Shown piece by piece: positions 1-13,100 of a stretch of DNA of 64,000 nucleotides. Within the stretch, counting starts at the first letter, position 1; every line of letters starts with the position of its first letter. The notes under the pieces are model-generated. The model saw only the letters and a program-made list of their open reading frames with translations. It ran no database searches and was not told where the DNA came from. The position numbers were made by a program, and so were the translations under genes. Source of the DNA: Megalobrama amblycephala (lineage: Eukaryota > Chordata > Actinopteri > Cypriniformes > Xenocyprididae); the NCBI RefSeq assembly GCF_018812025.1, contig NC_063052.1, forward strand, positions 29,140,193 through 29,204,192, in the 5' to 3' direction.

Positions 1-1415
1 ATAGAGTTGACATAAAAAAAAGCCTAAATCCAAGTTTGAGGACGTGAACATCTCCGGGTAGAACGTCAAGGGTTGCCATCTCGTAATTATGTTTACGACA
101 TGGCGTGAATAGCAGCATAAGCTTGTTGTTTTGGTTCAAGAGGAACTTTAAAAGGCGGCTGCTGTTTGTTTGTGGTGCTCTGTGACTGTCTGTCTACAGC
201 TTTGCATAGCCTCATGGTGTGATGATGTGTGATGTCTGTGCGGAGGTATGGAAATACATATAGTATAAGGCATAATGTTTGGTCCTGAGACTTCTGCAGA
301 AGATATATGTACATGTTTAGGCCTAATATTTAGAGCACTTCTATCATTCATTGCTAAGAAAGATTCATCCAGTATAACAAAAAGTGTTTATAAAAAATTC
401 TATTCAACTACACAAAACAACAGCAAGATTTTAACTCTATACTTCTAGAAAATGAACAACAAAGAATGTGCATCAGCCAGGTGTTTTGCTTTTTTATGTT
501 TTTAATTAATTTATGAAGCCGCTGTAAACTTTATGGTTACATATTATATAATTATATTATATTATTTTACTGCCATATTTTATGTGGGCAATTAGCTTAC
601 TTCGTTGTAAATATAACAGCCTGACAATATCACTGCTAAATACCTTTAAGTTTTGTGTTATTCCGCCATGTTTCTCACTGACACGCCCCCAACTTAAAAA
701 AAAAATCCCGAGCTTCCCACTTGTATTAACGACATTACGGTGGCGTTCAACTCGGAAATACGATCTGTCCGACATGACTTGATCGCACCATCCACGTACG
801 TCATGACGTCACACACGAGACTCCACTCCCTCGAGCGCAACACGAGACGACTATCACTAGTTGATATGTTGTGTTTATTGTATAGGAGTGTTCAGTTAGC
901 CTTTCATAACGGTTTACATTAAAACCTGTTCGTGAACAGCCGATTTTAGTGTGAAAACTCGCTCCAGATAGTCTGCAAAAGACTATCTACGTAATAACTA
1001 ATCCTCAATTTTGCACAACGCATTATCCGAGCAGCTTTCAAACATGGAAACCGCTACTTAAAACCACGAAAGAGAAAACATTGTAGGTTTTCCAAATTAT
1101 TAATACATTTTGACGTATTACTACATAAAAAAGCATCGGTTATAAGTTAACGGCGGATATTTGTTCGTGGTCTTGTAGTAATCACAACAGCGCGTACTTA
1201 ACATCACGCGCCACACAATTTTAGTGTGTACTTCCATTGCGCCGTTCCCAGCGTAGGCCTTATACATCAAACAACTATCTTCAAAAGGCGATAATGCCCG
1301 AACAAAACATTAGGTTTAAAATCCAATAAATATGAATGTATGAAAATAAATTTAAGAAAGTGACAGTTCAACTACAAAGAGTGATGCAGGAATGAGCACA
1401 GCTGCGTATTACGGT
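1..1415. other. Intergenic, no gene recognised
   Basis: I see no convincing exon on either strand. The short open frames have no family resemblance and no flanking splice signals. The stretch is AT-rich, with a few CpG-containing patches near 780-850 and 1180-1260. One perfect CRE-like palindrome is listed separately. Confidence 0.5.
804..811. promoter_or_regulatory. Perfect CRE palindrome
   Basis: The sequence reads TGACGTCA, the full cAMP-response element bound by CREB/ATF dimers. A half-site-like TACGTCA lies just upstream at 797-803. The surrounding 780-850 bases are relatively CpG-rich for this window. No adjacent gene is visible, so a function is only inferred. Confidence 0.35.
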
Positions 1416-1421
1416 ACTTAC

Positions 1422-1840
1422 TTTCAGCAGTAGTGCGAAACAAGGATGTGAGCGCGTGAGTAGATGAGATGAGATGGATTTAGCGAAGGTGCATGAAAAG
1501 GGGTGTAATCTCTTAGTTATTCAAGGCAAGCTGTACAATTTTGATCGTTCTTCATAATCCATAATCCAGTCTGTCAGCATAGTTTTCTTAAATCCCGTAA
1601 TAATAAGAAAAAAACGCCAAGGGAAGTCTGGCGTTTAAGCTGACGTTCAAATTCTTCTACTTTTTGGTGATTTCCCCGCCTCGTTCAGTGTTGGTAGCTC
1701 GAATTATAAACTTTTCTCTTCACATGTCCGGGTTGAAATTGTGTAGACGTACTTTTGCCGGGTGTTGTTGAGAGCTGAATCGAGGCAGGCGAATGAAAGA
1801 CAGAAGAGGAGGGCCAAAAAGAGGAGTGCTACATTAAATC
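1422..1840 (-). other. Possible non-coding first exon of a leftward gene
   Basis: On the minus strand this segment ends in a near-consensus 5' splice site: CTGAAA at the exon edge, then GTAAGTAC (donor at 1416-1421). It has no long open frame and is less AT-rich than its flanks. A GC box and TATA-like sequence lie at its upstream side. I infer a 5' UTR exon of a gene whose body would lie left of position 1. No coding sequence supports this, and the upstream limit is a guess. Confidence 0.25.
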
Positions 1841-1844
1841 TGAA

Positions 1845-1867
1845 GGGCGGGGCTGAAGCTATTTAAG
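1845..1867 (+). promoter_or_regulatory. GC box plus TATA-like motif
   Basis: GGGCGGGGC (1845-1853) is followed by TATTTAAG (1860-1867), then a CRE half-site GTGACG. In plus orientation the GC box precedes the TATA-like motif, as in a core promoter. On the minus strand the TTAAATA could serve the possible first exon to its left. Which direction is used, if either, cannot be told from sequence. Confidence 0.25.
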
Positions 1868-2422
1868 GTGACGTTTACTGCATGCGAGTTATGACGTTTT
1901 AAGGATGACGAAACCTTTGAGAAGGCTCTGTTACAGACTGTAAATGACAGCTAGGGGTGGTTCAATAATCGTTGAATTGTAAGTACATAATACCTGAAGA
2001 ACCATAATTGCATCACAACAAGGCATTTCATGACAATAACAAAAAATTGAGTCAGATTTGTATCTATATGGGTTATTTAAATCCATGATGCATTTGTTAT
2101 AGGCGCCATTCAAAACCACTAATAAACTGTTTGCTATTAATAGTACATTTATGCTTTTTTTTTTTTTAAATGAAAAGAAATTTTTTTAAATCCAGAAGTG
2201 CAATGAGGTAAGCACTTCACATTTATAATCATTGTTTTCAATGTGCATGTCTCTGATTAATTAAACAGAAAATGTACTTTAGTACATCTTGAAATTAGCA
2301 GGATAAACACTAAAGACATTAAAGAAGAGTCTATTCAAATCATTTGTGAGTAATTAAAGTTCATACAGCCACTATAAATATGCAGCACTGTTAGTATGCA
2401 GCTTTTTCTAAAACCAATCCTA

Positions 2423-2998
2423 TTAAAGGGTTAGTTCACCCAAAAATGAAAATTCTGTCATTTATTACTCACCCTCATGTCATTCTACTCAACTAAGACC
2501 TTCGTTCATCTTCCGAACACAAATTAAGATATTTTTGATGAAATCCGTTGGCTCAGTGAGGCCTCTATTGAACCTCTCAAGATCCATAAAGGTACTCAAA
2601 ACATATTTAAAACAGTTCATGTGACTACAGTGGTTCTACCTTAATATTATAAAGCGACGAGAATACTTTTTGTGCACCAAAAAAAACTAAATAATGACTT
2701 TTTGGCCAATTTCAAAACACTGCTTCATTAAGCTTCGGAGCTTTACAAATCGAATCAGTGGTTTGGAGCGCCAAAGTCACGTGATTTCAGCAGTTTAGCC
2801 ATTTGATAGTACGTTACCTTTATGGATCTTGAGAGGTTTGGTGGCTTTGCTCTCAATAGAGCCTCACTGAGCCATCAATTTGATCAAAAATATCTTAATT
2901 TGTGTTCCGAAGATGAACGAAAGTCTTGCGGTGTAGAATGACATGAGGGTGAGTAATTAATGACAGAATTTTCATTTTTGGGTGAACTAACCCTTTAA
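2423..2998. repeat. TTAA-flanked foldback element, family A
   Basis: It starts TTAAAGGGTTAGTTCACCC and ends with the inverse, GGTGAACTAACCCTTTAA, so the two ends are inverted repeats. The arms continue inward with CACCCTCATG and its complement and with inverse copies of a stretch around CACGTGATTTCAGC. TTAA at both ends fits the TTAA target-site class (piggyBac/Kolobok). There is no transposase, so this is a non-autonomous MITE. Family A recurs at least nine times here. Confidence 0.85.
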
Positions 2999-3085
2999 GA
3001 CTTTAGCATACATAAGTAATGAGTAAAAATATATTTTCTGCTTCAAGTTGGTAACAACATATATTTTAAGATCCTTCTAATGAAT

Positions 3086-3521
3086 TTAAAGCAGAACTCT
3101 TATTTAGTAAGATTTGTGAAGCTCCCTCTACAGGTTCCTTCAGTGAATCACACTGTCGTAAATACTCCAAACGCAGCTCTGGACTACAATGACTACAACG
3201 CGCACCAGTGCAGTAGTTTTGCAAATACAGTACAAGAAATCTCGACGGAGGTGGGTCATTTTCGAAGTTGTCTTATAAAGTGAGGTCACTATGTGTATAT
3301 TGAAATACCGTAAAGCATTTTGTCACTCTCGCGTGAACGTGAACATGAGGCTAGATTGTATCGGGTCGGTGCAGCTCAACTTGCAAGTGCTGTATTCTGG
3401 CGTAGACGTGCCAGAGGGGGTTTGTGCACGCCTCAAACACACCACTACAAGTCAATTAACCATCGTAAGGACTTAGAAAACTATTTATGAAGGTAAAAAA
3501 AGTTACTTAGTTCTGCTTTAA
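3086..3521. repeat. TTAA-flanked foldback element, AAAGCAGAACT family
   Basis: The left end reads TTAAAGCAGAACTCTTATTT and the right end is the inverse, AGTTACTTAGTTCTGCTTTAA. The interior shows no transposase; a short open frame inside it is a by-product of the repeat. The TTAA ends and the A-A-A-G start match the other foldback families in this window. Confidence 0.65.
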
Positions 3522-3692
3522 TATTAGAATTTTAATCTGAATTTTCATGCATCTAAAAATATAACAAATACACATACATTTATTCCAGTAATCACACACA
3601 GACACGCACAAAAAAAATATTGTTTAAAATTTTATTCAAATTTTTTTTTTGTAATCGACAGGTTGTGAAACAACAGTTGAAGAAAATAAATA

Positions 3693-3728
<36 letters not shown>

Positions 3729-4889
3729 TTGTTCATTAATGGTAAATCTGTAAATAAAATGTCTAAAAATACATGGATTCATCGGGACATGTGCCAATGA
3801 TCCTCTATCTTCATAAATAATTTAAAAAATGCCCTCCAGGAAATTGATAAATTAATTGCAAAAAAAGATAGAAATCACTTTCCCTAAATAATAATAATAA
3901 TAATAATAATATCCCAAATGTTTAAATCTTGACCTTCATTTTAAAAGCATGATATATACAATGAAATACATTTTTAAATGTTTTAACGTTCATGAATCTT
4001 CTCGAATCATCCACAATTTTTTTTCTTAAAAAGAAAGAAAAACTAACAAAACTAAAAATAAAAAAAAACTCTAACTACAGCCTCTCTGTGATAAACTATA
4101 TTCAGTACTTTTAGGGAGGATTGCAATATAGGACCAGCATCCTATACCACAGGTAATTTGTTTCTGTAAGTATTAAAGATGAAGAACTATGTATAACTGG
4201 ACTCAGATTAGAGACCAAGAGCAAATCCTTCAAAACTCCCAAAACTTCTCTAGCTACCGTACCTCCAATGATTCTTTGCTCTGATCGCATTGACCCAGTC
4301 CCACCCTCCCAACTGTTTCGATATGTCTACACATGGTCCCCTGGAATTTCTATATACATATTTTAGATTGCTGCACAAAGACTTTAATAGTCTGTAGTTC
4401 ATTTGAACCCAGAAGTGAAACTTGTGTAGTACTGACATATTTGCGTTGGTCCCATTTGTGTGTGTGTGTGTGTGTGTGTGTTGCGTAGATGTGTGGGTCG
4501 AGGGCAGAAAAGTCACGACCCACAAGCACACGGCACAACAGCTTGTGAAGCAGAAGAGCGAGTGGCGTTACGTTGCTGATTGGTCCTATATCGTATACTG
4601 TTAAGGTAGTAAATCATTCTATTTAACCTGCTCCTCTCCTGCGATAAGTCTGTCTTTATTACTATTAAATGTATATTTTTTTGTTTAAATAATCTCGGTA
4701 GGTCTTATACTGTAGTTTTGCGAAAGTTGTTGGTCCCGTAATTTGCAGCAGAGGAAAAGTGACTCCATTTGTACTCTCCTTTCTTCCCTGTGAAAGAGAA
4801 AGAAAATGAAAACAGCAGTTAAGAACAAGTCACATCGATCCGCAAAAAAACAAAACAAAAAAAAACACACTCCTACTTGGTTCACACAG
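3522..4889. other. Intergenic with simple repeats
   Basis: No gene is recognised. It contains two (AAT)n tracts (about 3693-3727 and 3888-3911), an A/T-rich core, and a (TG)12 tract at 4457-4480. The open frames across the TG tract are simple-repeat translations. Confidence 0.6.
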
Positions 4890-5568
4890 TTAAAGGGTTA
4901 GTTTACCGAAAAATAAAAATTCTGTCATTAATTACTCACCCTCATGTCTTTCCAACCCGTAAGACCTTCTTTATTCTTCGGAACACAAATTAAGATACTT
5001 TTGACGAAATCCGAGAGCAATATGACTCCTCCATAGACAGCAATTTAATTACCGATTTCAATGCCCAGAAAGCTACTAAAGACATCGTTAAAATAGTCCA
5101 TGTGACTACAGTGGTTCAACCTTATACTTTTTGTGCGCAAAAACAAAAAGACTTTATTCAATATTTTCTTCAACCGATGCGTGTGATGTTCACGCGAACA
5201 GCGTCGGCCAATACCGAGCCGGCGTTCGGATGAAAACACGGAAGCGCTGCACTGTGTTTACTACGTCAACAGCACAGGAAACTGACAGGGAAGAGAAGAA
5301 ATTGTTGAATAAAGTCGTTATTTTTGTTTTGTTTTTGCGCACAAAAAGTATTCTCGTCGCTTCATAACATTAAGGTTGAACCACTGTAGTCACATCAACT
5401 ATTTTAACGATGTCTTTACTACCTTTCTGGGCCTTGAAAGTGGTAATTAAATAGCTAAAATATCTTAATTTGTCTTCCGAAGATGAACGAAGGTCTTACG
5501 GGTTTGGAGCAACACGAGGGTGAGTAATTAATGACAAAAACTTCATTTTTGGGTGAACTAACCCTTTT
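4890..5568. repeat. Foldback element, family A, longer interior
   Basis: The left end TTAAAGGGTTAGTTTACCG pairs with the right end GGGTGAACTAACCCTTTT. The right terminal TTAA has decayed to TTTT. Inner arms repeat inversely, for example GACTACAGTGGTTCAACC against GGTTGAACCACTGTAGTC. The centre carries a CpG-rich unique segment around 5180-5260. Confidence 0.8.
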
Positions 5569-6595
5569 GGGAAGGTTATCTAATGCTTACCATTCTATAC
5601 TTCCATGCAACCTATGTTGTGAGTCAGTGAATGGGGTTTTTATGCAAGTGTGTGTTTTTCTATGTTAGTGATCGTTTAAAGTGGGGAAACATTTCTGGCA
5701 GGCAAACAAATTTCCAACATGCACCATAGGAATTCTGGGCTGTATCATGTTCAGATGGTGACTTAACTGCGTCCTTTTTTGGGTGCTCAAACAAATGATT
5801 GAATGTAAATGAGTTAGAAAAGAGTTTGACTGTAAAATAACCCAGAATTCCTACAGAGGAATGCTGTTCTTTGGTCGGCACAATGCGTCACTTATTTCAC
5901 CATAACAACCACAAAGTGTCACCTCAAACCTCAGCGTGAGAGGTTTGAGAGGTATAATGAATGAAGTTCCCTACCTCTCTCTCTCTCTCTCTCTCTCTCG
6001 CTCGCTCTCTCTCACACTCAAACGCACGAGTCGTTCGCATCATTCACGCAAGCACGTACACAAGCTCACTCGTTGGCACGAAACAGCATACCCACTAGCA
6101 CAAACTCTCTTGGAATCAAATACAACCACACTGAGACCCCCCCCACCCCACATTCACAGTAACTATAACACCACCAGACTACATATGGGAGTATTTTGTA
6201 GAAGAAATAGAGTCATGACCAAACAAAACACAGAGGAGACTGATCAAAAACAAAATCCACCCAAAAGTAGCACATTAAAGCTGGTTGATTAGAGTTCAAT
6301 AGGATCAATTTAGTTTGAGTAACTCCGTTAGCTACGAGTTACGTTAAGAGTAAATCACAGATGTAGTGTCAGTTATTGATCAGTATTTATAAAACAAAAA
6401 GAGAGAGTCACAACGCACCAAACACAGTCCATAGTCACCACGGTAACCCGCCATGCACTCTCAGCATGGAGGATACATGACAAAGGGCCAAAAAACAAAA
6501 CTGCTAATGGCAACCATCACAGGCAGGAATATCGCCACAGCAACCAACACAGGCCAATCAACTTACAAACCAACGCTGTGGGAGGAAGGGGGAGC

Positions 6596-6601
6596 TTTAT
6601 T
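6596..6601 (-). terminator. celf3: Candidate celf3 poly(A) signal
   Basis: AATAAA on the minus strand (context CAACCAATAAAGCTCC), about 385 bases after the stop codon. It would give a 3' UTR of roughly 0.4 kb. Confidence 0.3.
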
Positions 6602-6831
6602 GGTTGCTAGGCCACCGTAGCCATAGCGACGTGGTCTCCGCACGAGTTATGATTGGACGGGGCAGCCTTGGTGTGGATGAGGTTTTGTTTGTTTGTTTGA
6701 TTGTTTTTTTGCAGGAGAGTGAACAATGACACAGCACAAAAACAATAAATGAAAGTTAAAATTAATGAGTGTTTTTTTTTTTTTGTCCTTTTCGACTACG
6801 TTTTTAAGATCTAATGCTGATGAGTTACGCT

Positions 6832-6837
6832 TTTATT
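6832..6837 (-). terminator. celf3: Alternative candidate celf3 poly(A) signal
   Basis: AATAAA on the minus strand about 150 bases after the stop codon. It would give a very short 3' UTR. Only cDNA ends could choose between the candidates. Confidence 0.2.
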
Positions 6838-6984
6838 TAGGTAATCAATCAATCAATCAATCAAAACAGGATATTCTGGCTAGACTGGTTAGTTTAGAAC
6901 TGCTCACATATTATAAAGCATAATACTGAGAGATTTAGTGAAGAGGCACTTGTTATCTTTTCTGGTTTTGCTCACCTGTTCGTC

Positions 6985-7112
6985 TCAGTATGGGCGGTTG
7001 GCGTCTTTAGGCCTCTTGAGCTGAACTTTAAGCCTCTTCATGCCGATCTGAAAGCCGTTCATGGACTGGATGGCAGCCTGAGCGCTCGCCGGGTTGTCGA
7101 AGCTTACGAAAC
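6985..7112 (-). CDS. celf3: celf3 coding exon 12 (C-terminal half of RRM3, stop)
   Basis: 128 nt; residues 410-450 plus TGA at 6987-6985. It begins after an acceptor reading TGCTGGTCACAG and completes RNP1 of RRM3 (GFVSF). The end [12 protein letters not shown] is the near-invariant CELF3-6 C-terminus. Incoming phase is 1. Confidence 0.97.
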
Positions 7113-10100
7113 CTGTGACCAGCAACAAGAAAGAAACAGAAGATGAAAACGCTGTGGAGGAAGTGTGTCGGTCAATGAGTCACTGATGATCTGCTTGTGA
7201 TTTCAACACCGTTTTAAACGGCAACTTCTGCTTATAGCTGCGGAGAGATTTAACAGACTAAATGAAATAAACAGATCATGAAAATTATAAAAGTAAAGTA
7301 CAATTAAATGTAAGCATAAATAAGGCGTGAAATACATATTTAACTTGATCCCCACCCGCAAAACTTTGACAATTGTTCACAGTCTTTTTTCATTTCAAGG
7401 CTTATATCATGTCGTATTTCAGACATATTTCACACCCAATTTATTTATTTGTACTCACCTTTAATCATGCTTATTGACAGAAACATTTCATTATGTATTA
7501 AATTATTTTGTGATGTATTATATTGTCTGCTTTATTTCATGAGGTTTTCATTTTAAGGTGCATTTCAGGTGGCATTTAATGTCCTTTTTAAAGGTGCAGG
7601 AAGTGATTTCTGAGAATCGTTGTTGAACACTGTTGATATCTGAAATCAGCCCAAACAAACACACCCCTCCCCAAAATGCACGAACACGTGTTTGTGTGGA
7701 GTGGGTGTCTCTTTGGGCGTTTCTCAATACCAAGTACACAAAGTTCAAACTTGCGTCCTTGGTTGGTCAAACTTGCCAAGTCAGGACAACGAACTCCCGA
7801 GGACGGGAGGACACAAGTCCGGTGATTCTGCAAATGGTACAGCAGCGTTCTTGATAACGTCACTCAGCTCGCTCTGGCTACTCCGGTTATCTCTGTATGT
7901 ATATTTTAGGCAACAATAAAACAAAATATGTTATAAAACACCACTCTGCCTCTTTTCGTTAATAGCCACACAAATGTGGTTCAGGCAACGCATACATAAA
8001 ACACAACCCTGCCTATTTACATTTACATTTTAAAATATATAAAACACATTAATATGTGGTTTTGGCAATATGTGCATATGTACTCTGATTATCTTCACTG
8101 TAATAAAATGAAATATGACATAAACACAACCCTGTCTCTTTTTGTTAAATGTCAGTCTTAATGATCAATATTAGCCATTGTAAAAGGTATAAGAAGCTAT
8201 ACAATAAGAAAGACAAGCAAGCAATTCAGGCAAACGTATAAAGTCAGTGCTCTAGTAGGCTACAATGTTAAATAGCCTAAATATTCAAAGTTATGAAACT
8301 TCAGTTTGCCCTCAAACAAAATGATTTGTCAAGAAACAAATGAGAGATTCATAAGATCAAAGATCGCCCGTTAGATCTACACAAGACAAATTATATCACA
8401 TGTTTAACCACTACAGAGACATCAGAGCCAGCAGCACACGTCAGAAGGACTAGCCGAGGTATGGCTGTTCCAGGCGGGGTTAATGAGCGCTAAACACCCG
8501 GTGATCACCTCGATCTCACAGCTCCAGATCAAATTCAGATCAAATTTTCAAATAGATGCTATCTTTATAAATAAACCACAGATTTGAGCTTTAAACAAAT
8601 ACATTTGAGCCTCTACTCTTAAAATTACATTTCATGACACCATAACAGTATTATTATTTTTTAATTACATAGGTATCCTTCTGTATTGACACTTGCTGGT
8701 TGGTACGAGATGCATTCTGGGATACCTGGCTGTCTCAAGTCCGCACAAGTCACCTCTCGATGCATCCTCGATAAAAGGGGCGGGATCAAAAACACAGCCG
8801 GGGATTTGAACTTTAATTTGCTAGATGTGAACTTTTAATTGGAACAATACTTAAAGGTGCCCTAGAATCAGAATTTGAATTTACCTCGGCATAGTTGAAT
8901 AACAAGAGTTCAGTACATGTAAAAGACATACATTGAGTTTCAAACCCCATTGTTTTCTCCTTCTTATATAAATCTCATTTGTTTAAAAGACTTACGGAAA
9001 ACACTCGGATCTCAACATAACACTGACTGTTACGTAACAGTCGGGATCATTAATATGTATGACCCCAATATTTACATAATGCCAGCCCATTCGACGCATT
9101 AGACAAGGAAAGGCAGTATTAACGGCTGGATCTGTGCACAGACAAGGTAAGCATGCAAGAACAGCAGCGAAAAATGGCAGATGGAGCAATAATAACTGAC
9201 ATGATCCGTGATATCATGATATTTTTAGTGATATTTGTAAATTGTCTTTCTAAATGTTTCATTAGCATGTTGCTAATATACTGTTAAATGTGGTTAAAGT
9301 TACCATCGTTTATTACTGTATTCACGGAGGGAGACGAGAGTCGTTGCAATTTTCATTTTTAAACACGTGCAGTCTGTAAAATGCATAAACACAACTTCAT
9401 TCTTTATAAATCTCTCCAACAGTGTGTAATGTTAGCTTTAGCCACAGAGCATAGCCTCAAACTCACACAGAATCAAACGTAACCATCTAAATAAATACTT
9501 TACGCACATAATTCGAAGCATGCATACAGCATGCATGACGAACATCTTGTAAAGATCCATTTGAGGGTTATATTAGCTGTGTGATCTTTGTTTATGCGAT
9601 GTATATATAGTCGAGAGCTCGTGGGGCAGAGGAAGCGCATCTCTTAAAGGGGCCGTGCTGAAAAAATCAGTGCATAGTTAATGATGCCCCAAAATAGGCA
9701 GTTAAAAAAATTAATTTAAAAAAATCTATGGGGTATTTTGAGCTGAAACTTCACAGACACATTCAGGGGACACCTTAGACTTATATTACATCTTGTAAAA
9801 AAACAATCTAGGGCACCTTTAAGCAGCAACTGATGACGTTTCACAAGAACACAAGTACAGACAAGAACGTATATTGAGAAATGGCCTTTATCATAGCAGA
9901 AGCAAAATATAGCTTCAAAGAAAAGATGATGAATGAAAAAAATGAACATACAGTAGACAGGTATATACTATAAGTAAGTGTTCGTTGTTAGTTACCAGCA
10001 GCACCAGCTCCAGACAAACATTGACACTCAAAACCAATGTTACTCACGTATGGAGCAGAAACGACGCAACATCGCCGTCTGTTTTCAGGCCTTCCCGCTT

Positions 10101-13100
10101 AGGTCTCTTCAGCGCTGGAAAGCTTTTCTAACATTAAAGCAGGTCCTAAAGCTCTCGCCTGATCATAACCCTTCTTTTTCCATTGATATTCCTCAGATCT
10201 TTTCTCTTTTGTAATGTCTCTCAGCCGTCTCTCTTTCTACAGTCTTTCTTCAAATCTCCCTGTTGCTCACTCTTTCTCCTCACCCAATCATGAGTGGACA
10301 CGCCCCCTACTGCTGATTGGTGCTCAGTCTGACCCACTTTCAAAAGCGTTTTTCAGAAATCACTTATTGCACCTTTAATGTTACATGAAAAAAATTAATG
10401 TATTTCATTGCATGTATTTTATTGCAACATTCAATGACACATTTAATTGAATATTTATATAATTTGGTCTGTTAAATCCCTCCACATATAGCATCTAAAT
10501 CGCTCTTTGGAAATCACTCACCAAAGCATTTGCTCTGATTGGTGGCGCGGTCAACGAACACCTTGGCTGAGATGACGTTACCGAAAGGCAGGAACATCTG
10601 CAGCATCTCCGAGTCGGTGAACTCCTGAGGCAGATGATAAATAAAGATATTGCAGCCTTCTGGTCCTGGAGAGAGTTAGAGAAGGGAAGGAATGAGCCCA
10701 AACAGAGAAGGGAAATGCATTACATGAGACCACACTGTTACACGTTTTTTATCATAAAAGGAAGTTGTTGATTCCTGGAAGAAACATGGTGCTTTGAATC
10801 TTTTTCTGGAGAACAATGATCAAGAAATATGTTCATTAATAGACTTGGGAATAATCAAAACAGGATGTCAGTGGTCATAGTATGCCAGTGAAACAGGAAA
10901 TGACATTGTTACCTTCTCGTTGTTGCAGCTGCTGCGGCTGCTGGGGTTGCTGAGCAACCAAGGTGGGCTGATGTGGAAATGGTTGACCGACCAATCCATA
11001 AGCAGCAGGATATGTAGCTGTGGGTGGAGTAATGAGGTTAGACATCAGACCAGGGCAAAGTCATCTTTTTTTGAAGTGCCATTCCACAGTCTGTATTTGT
11101 TATTTTGAGCAGATAAGACCTTGACAAACTGCTTGCTATAAAAATAGCCTAGCCTTAAATTAGCAGTTAAAAATTAGCACTCAGTAGCAAAAATAACCAC
11201 TGAGAGTGTTGTAAATCTCAATTATCTATGTTGACTATCCACATCAGTGAATTAATTCACTCAGCAATTCATTTACTTCATTATCCTTCATGGAAGTCCA
11301 CCTGTAGCAGCTTACATGGTTTAAAATGTTTTAGTGAAAATGTTTATAGGTAAATACTGCTGTTTATAATCAATTATTAGATTATGATTAGATTATTTGA
11401 ATAAAAACATGCATACGAATAAAAAAATCTTTGTGTTCATTTAATTGAAATCATGAAAAAATTTGGAAAACAATGTTTGTTTATTATAACTACATTCGAT
11501 TGTATTTTACTTCTTGCTTTTGAATTTGAATTTTTAACTGGTCTAAGCTGGGGGGGGTTCTGAAAAAGGAAGTACTATATTTCACATTCTTCACTGCTGA
11601 CAAATTTCATATGGAGTTTCAGGAGTTGAGAAGCCTCACCCGTGTAGTGTTGCATGCCTGTATATGCCTGCTGGAGAGGATCCAATGCAGGACTCTGAGC
11701 TGAAGGATACATAAATATTGAAAACAAACAGAAGAATAGGATGAGACAATTGGTATAAAATATAAATATTTATACATACATCAGTAAGACCAGAGTGTGA
11801 AGGTTGAATTAGCAGAGCAATAGCATAGCTGTACATAAAATATTGCAATCCACACAACATAATGGGAGACATATCAGAGTAGCTCATCTGTGACCAAGAC
11901 AGCAAGTCTTTGTGGTGTATCGAGTGCTATGGTATCTAGGGTAATGTCAGCATACCACCACAAAGACGAACCACATCCAACAGAAGTAACTGTAGACGAA
12001 AGAGGAAGCTGTCTGACAGGGATGTTCAGTTACTAACCTGGATTGTATCCTCGATACAACCCAGTTGCACCTCGACTCTCCTGTTTCCACCAAAACTATT
12101 TGCCAGGAGCTCCACAGTGTCAATATTCATGGTCGGGCTGCTATAGCCAAACCTTTTGTCACTAATGCCAATGCCAAATGTTGGTTTCATTGGTGCCAAT
12201 AGTGCAAATCTTGGGCTGTGGACAAAGTGAAACATGTATCGTTCTCTGATGAGTCCGCCTTCACTGTCTTTGTGGAGACACCCCAAAGTGTGGAGACACC
12301 CCAAAGAAGCTGAACTCTCAGACTATTGCTGCCCAGAGTGAAGCACGGGGTGGATCAGTGATGGTTTGGGCTGCAATATCATGGCATTCCCTACTGTGGC
12401 TCCTGATGGGCCAAGCACTACAGAACTAGAGGACCATGTGCAGATAATGGTTCAAACATTAGGGGCTTTCGCATTAGAGGAACTTTTTCATAGTTTCTAA
12501 AACTATTGGCAGAACTACCCGTTTTTTGGCGCGTTCGCACCACAGGAACTAGGAACTCCTTTTAGGGGGACTAAATTAGCTCCTACTTCAGAGTAGGGTC
12601 TAACCCAGCACAATAGGAACTACCAGTGATGTAAGTGTACGTTGATTGGCCAAATGCATATGAAATACCAGCACCCAGCATTTTTAAAAATCAGTGTTAA
12701 CTTACTCCACGAACATGGAAAACAGCGATAACAGCATTTACCTGTTGTCTGTGGGTTTGTGTTCTTTTCTATGCAAGTTGCCGTAGGAGATTTCATCTCT
12801 TAGCCCTACATTCCATCTCCATTATCACGAAACACACAACAAACACAGCTTCAATCGCAGTGTCTTCCATCCCCCAGTTGTTGACGTTAGTAAACATGAC
12901 GTTAGCGCTGCAGCCGGTGCGAATGCAACCAGAAAAATGGCCCGGGGGGAAAATTAGTTCTCAGGGAACCACCCTTGTGGCTAGTTCCTATAACTGAGTT
13001 CCTAGAACTATACGGTGTGAAAGGGGATGTTGTACCCTGAAGGGTGTGTATCAGCATAATAATGCACCAATACACACAGCAAGACTTGTGATGAATGTCT

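Larger units (their letters stand above)
5569..6984 (-). other. celf3: Probable celf3 3' UTR and downstream flank
   Basis: This lies directly downstream of the celf3 stop codon at 6985. It includes a (CT)n tract (5975-6012), read as (GA)n in the transcript, and a C-rich run near 6140. No other gene is visible. The 3' UTR should begin at 6984. Its end is not determined; two AATAAA motifs are listed separately. Confidence 0.5.

Noticed and set aside
3080..3476. Two short plus-strand open frames
   Set aside because: They lie inside a TTAA foldback element and have no splice or start context.
5936..6292. A 118-codon plus-strand frame with Ser/Leu repeats
   Set aside because: Its start is the (CT)n tract. 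It lies antisense to the celf3 3' UTR, and the rest resembles no protein.
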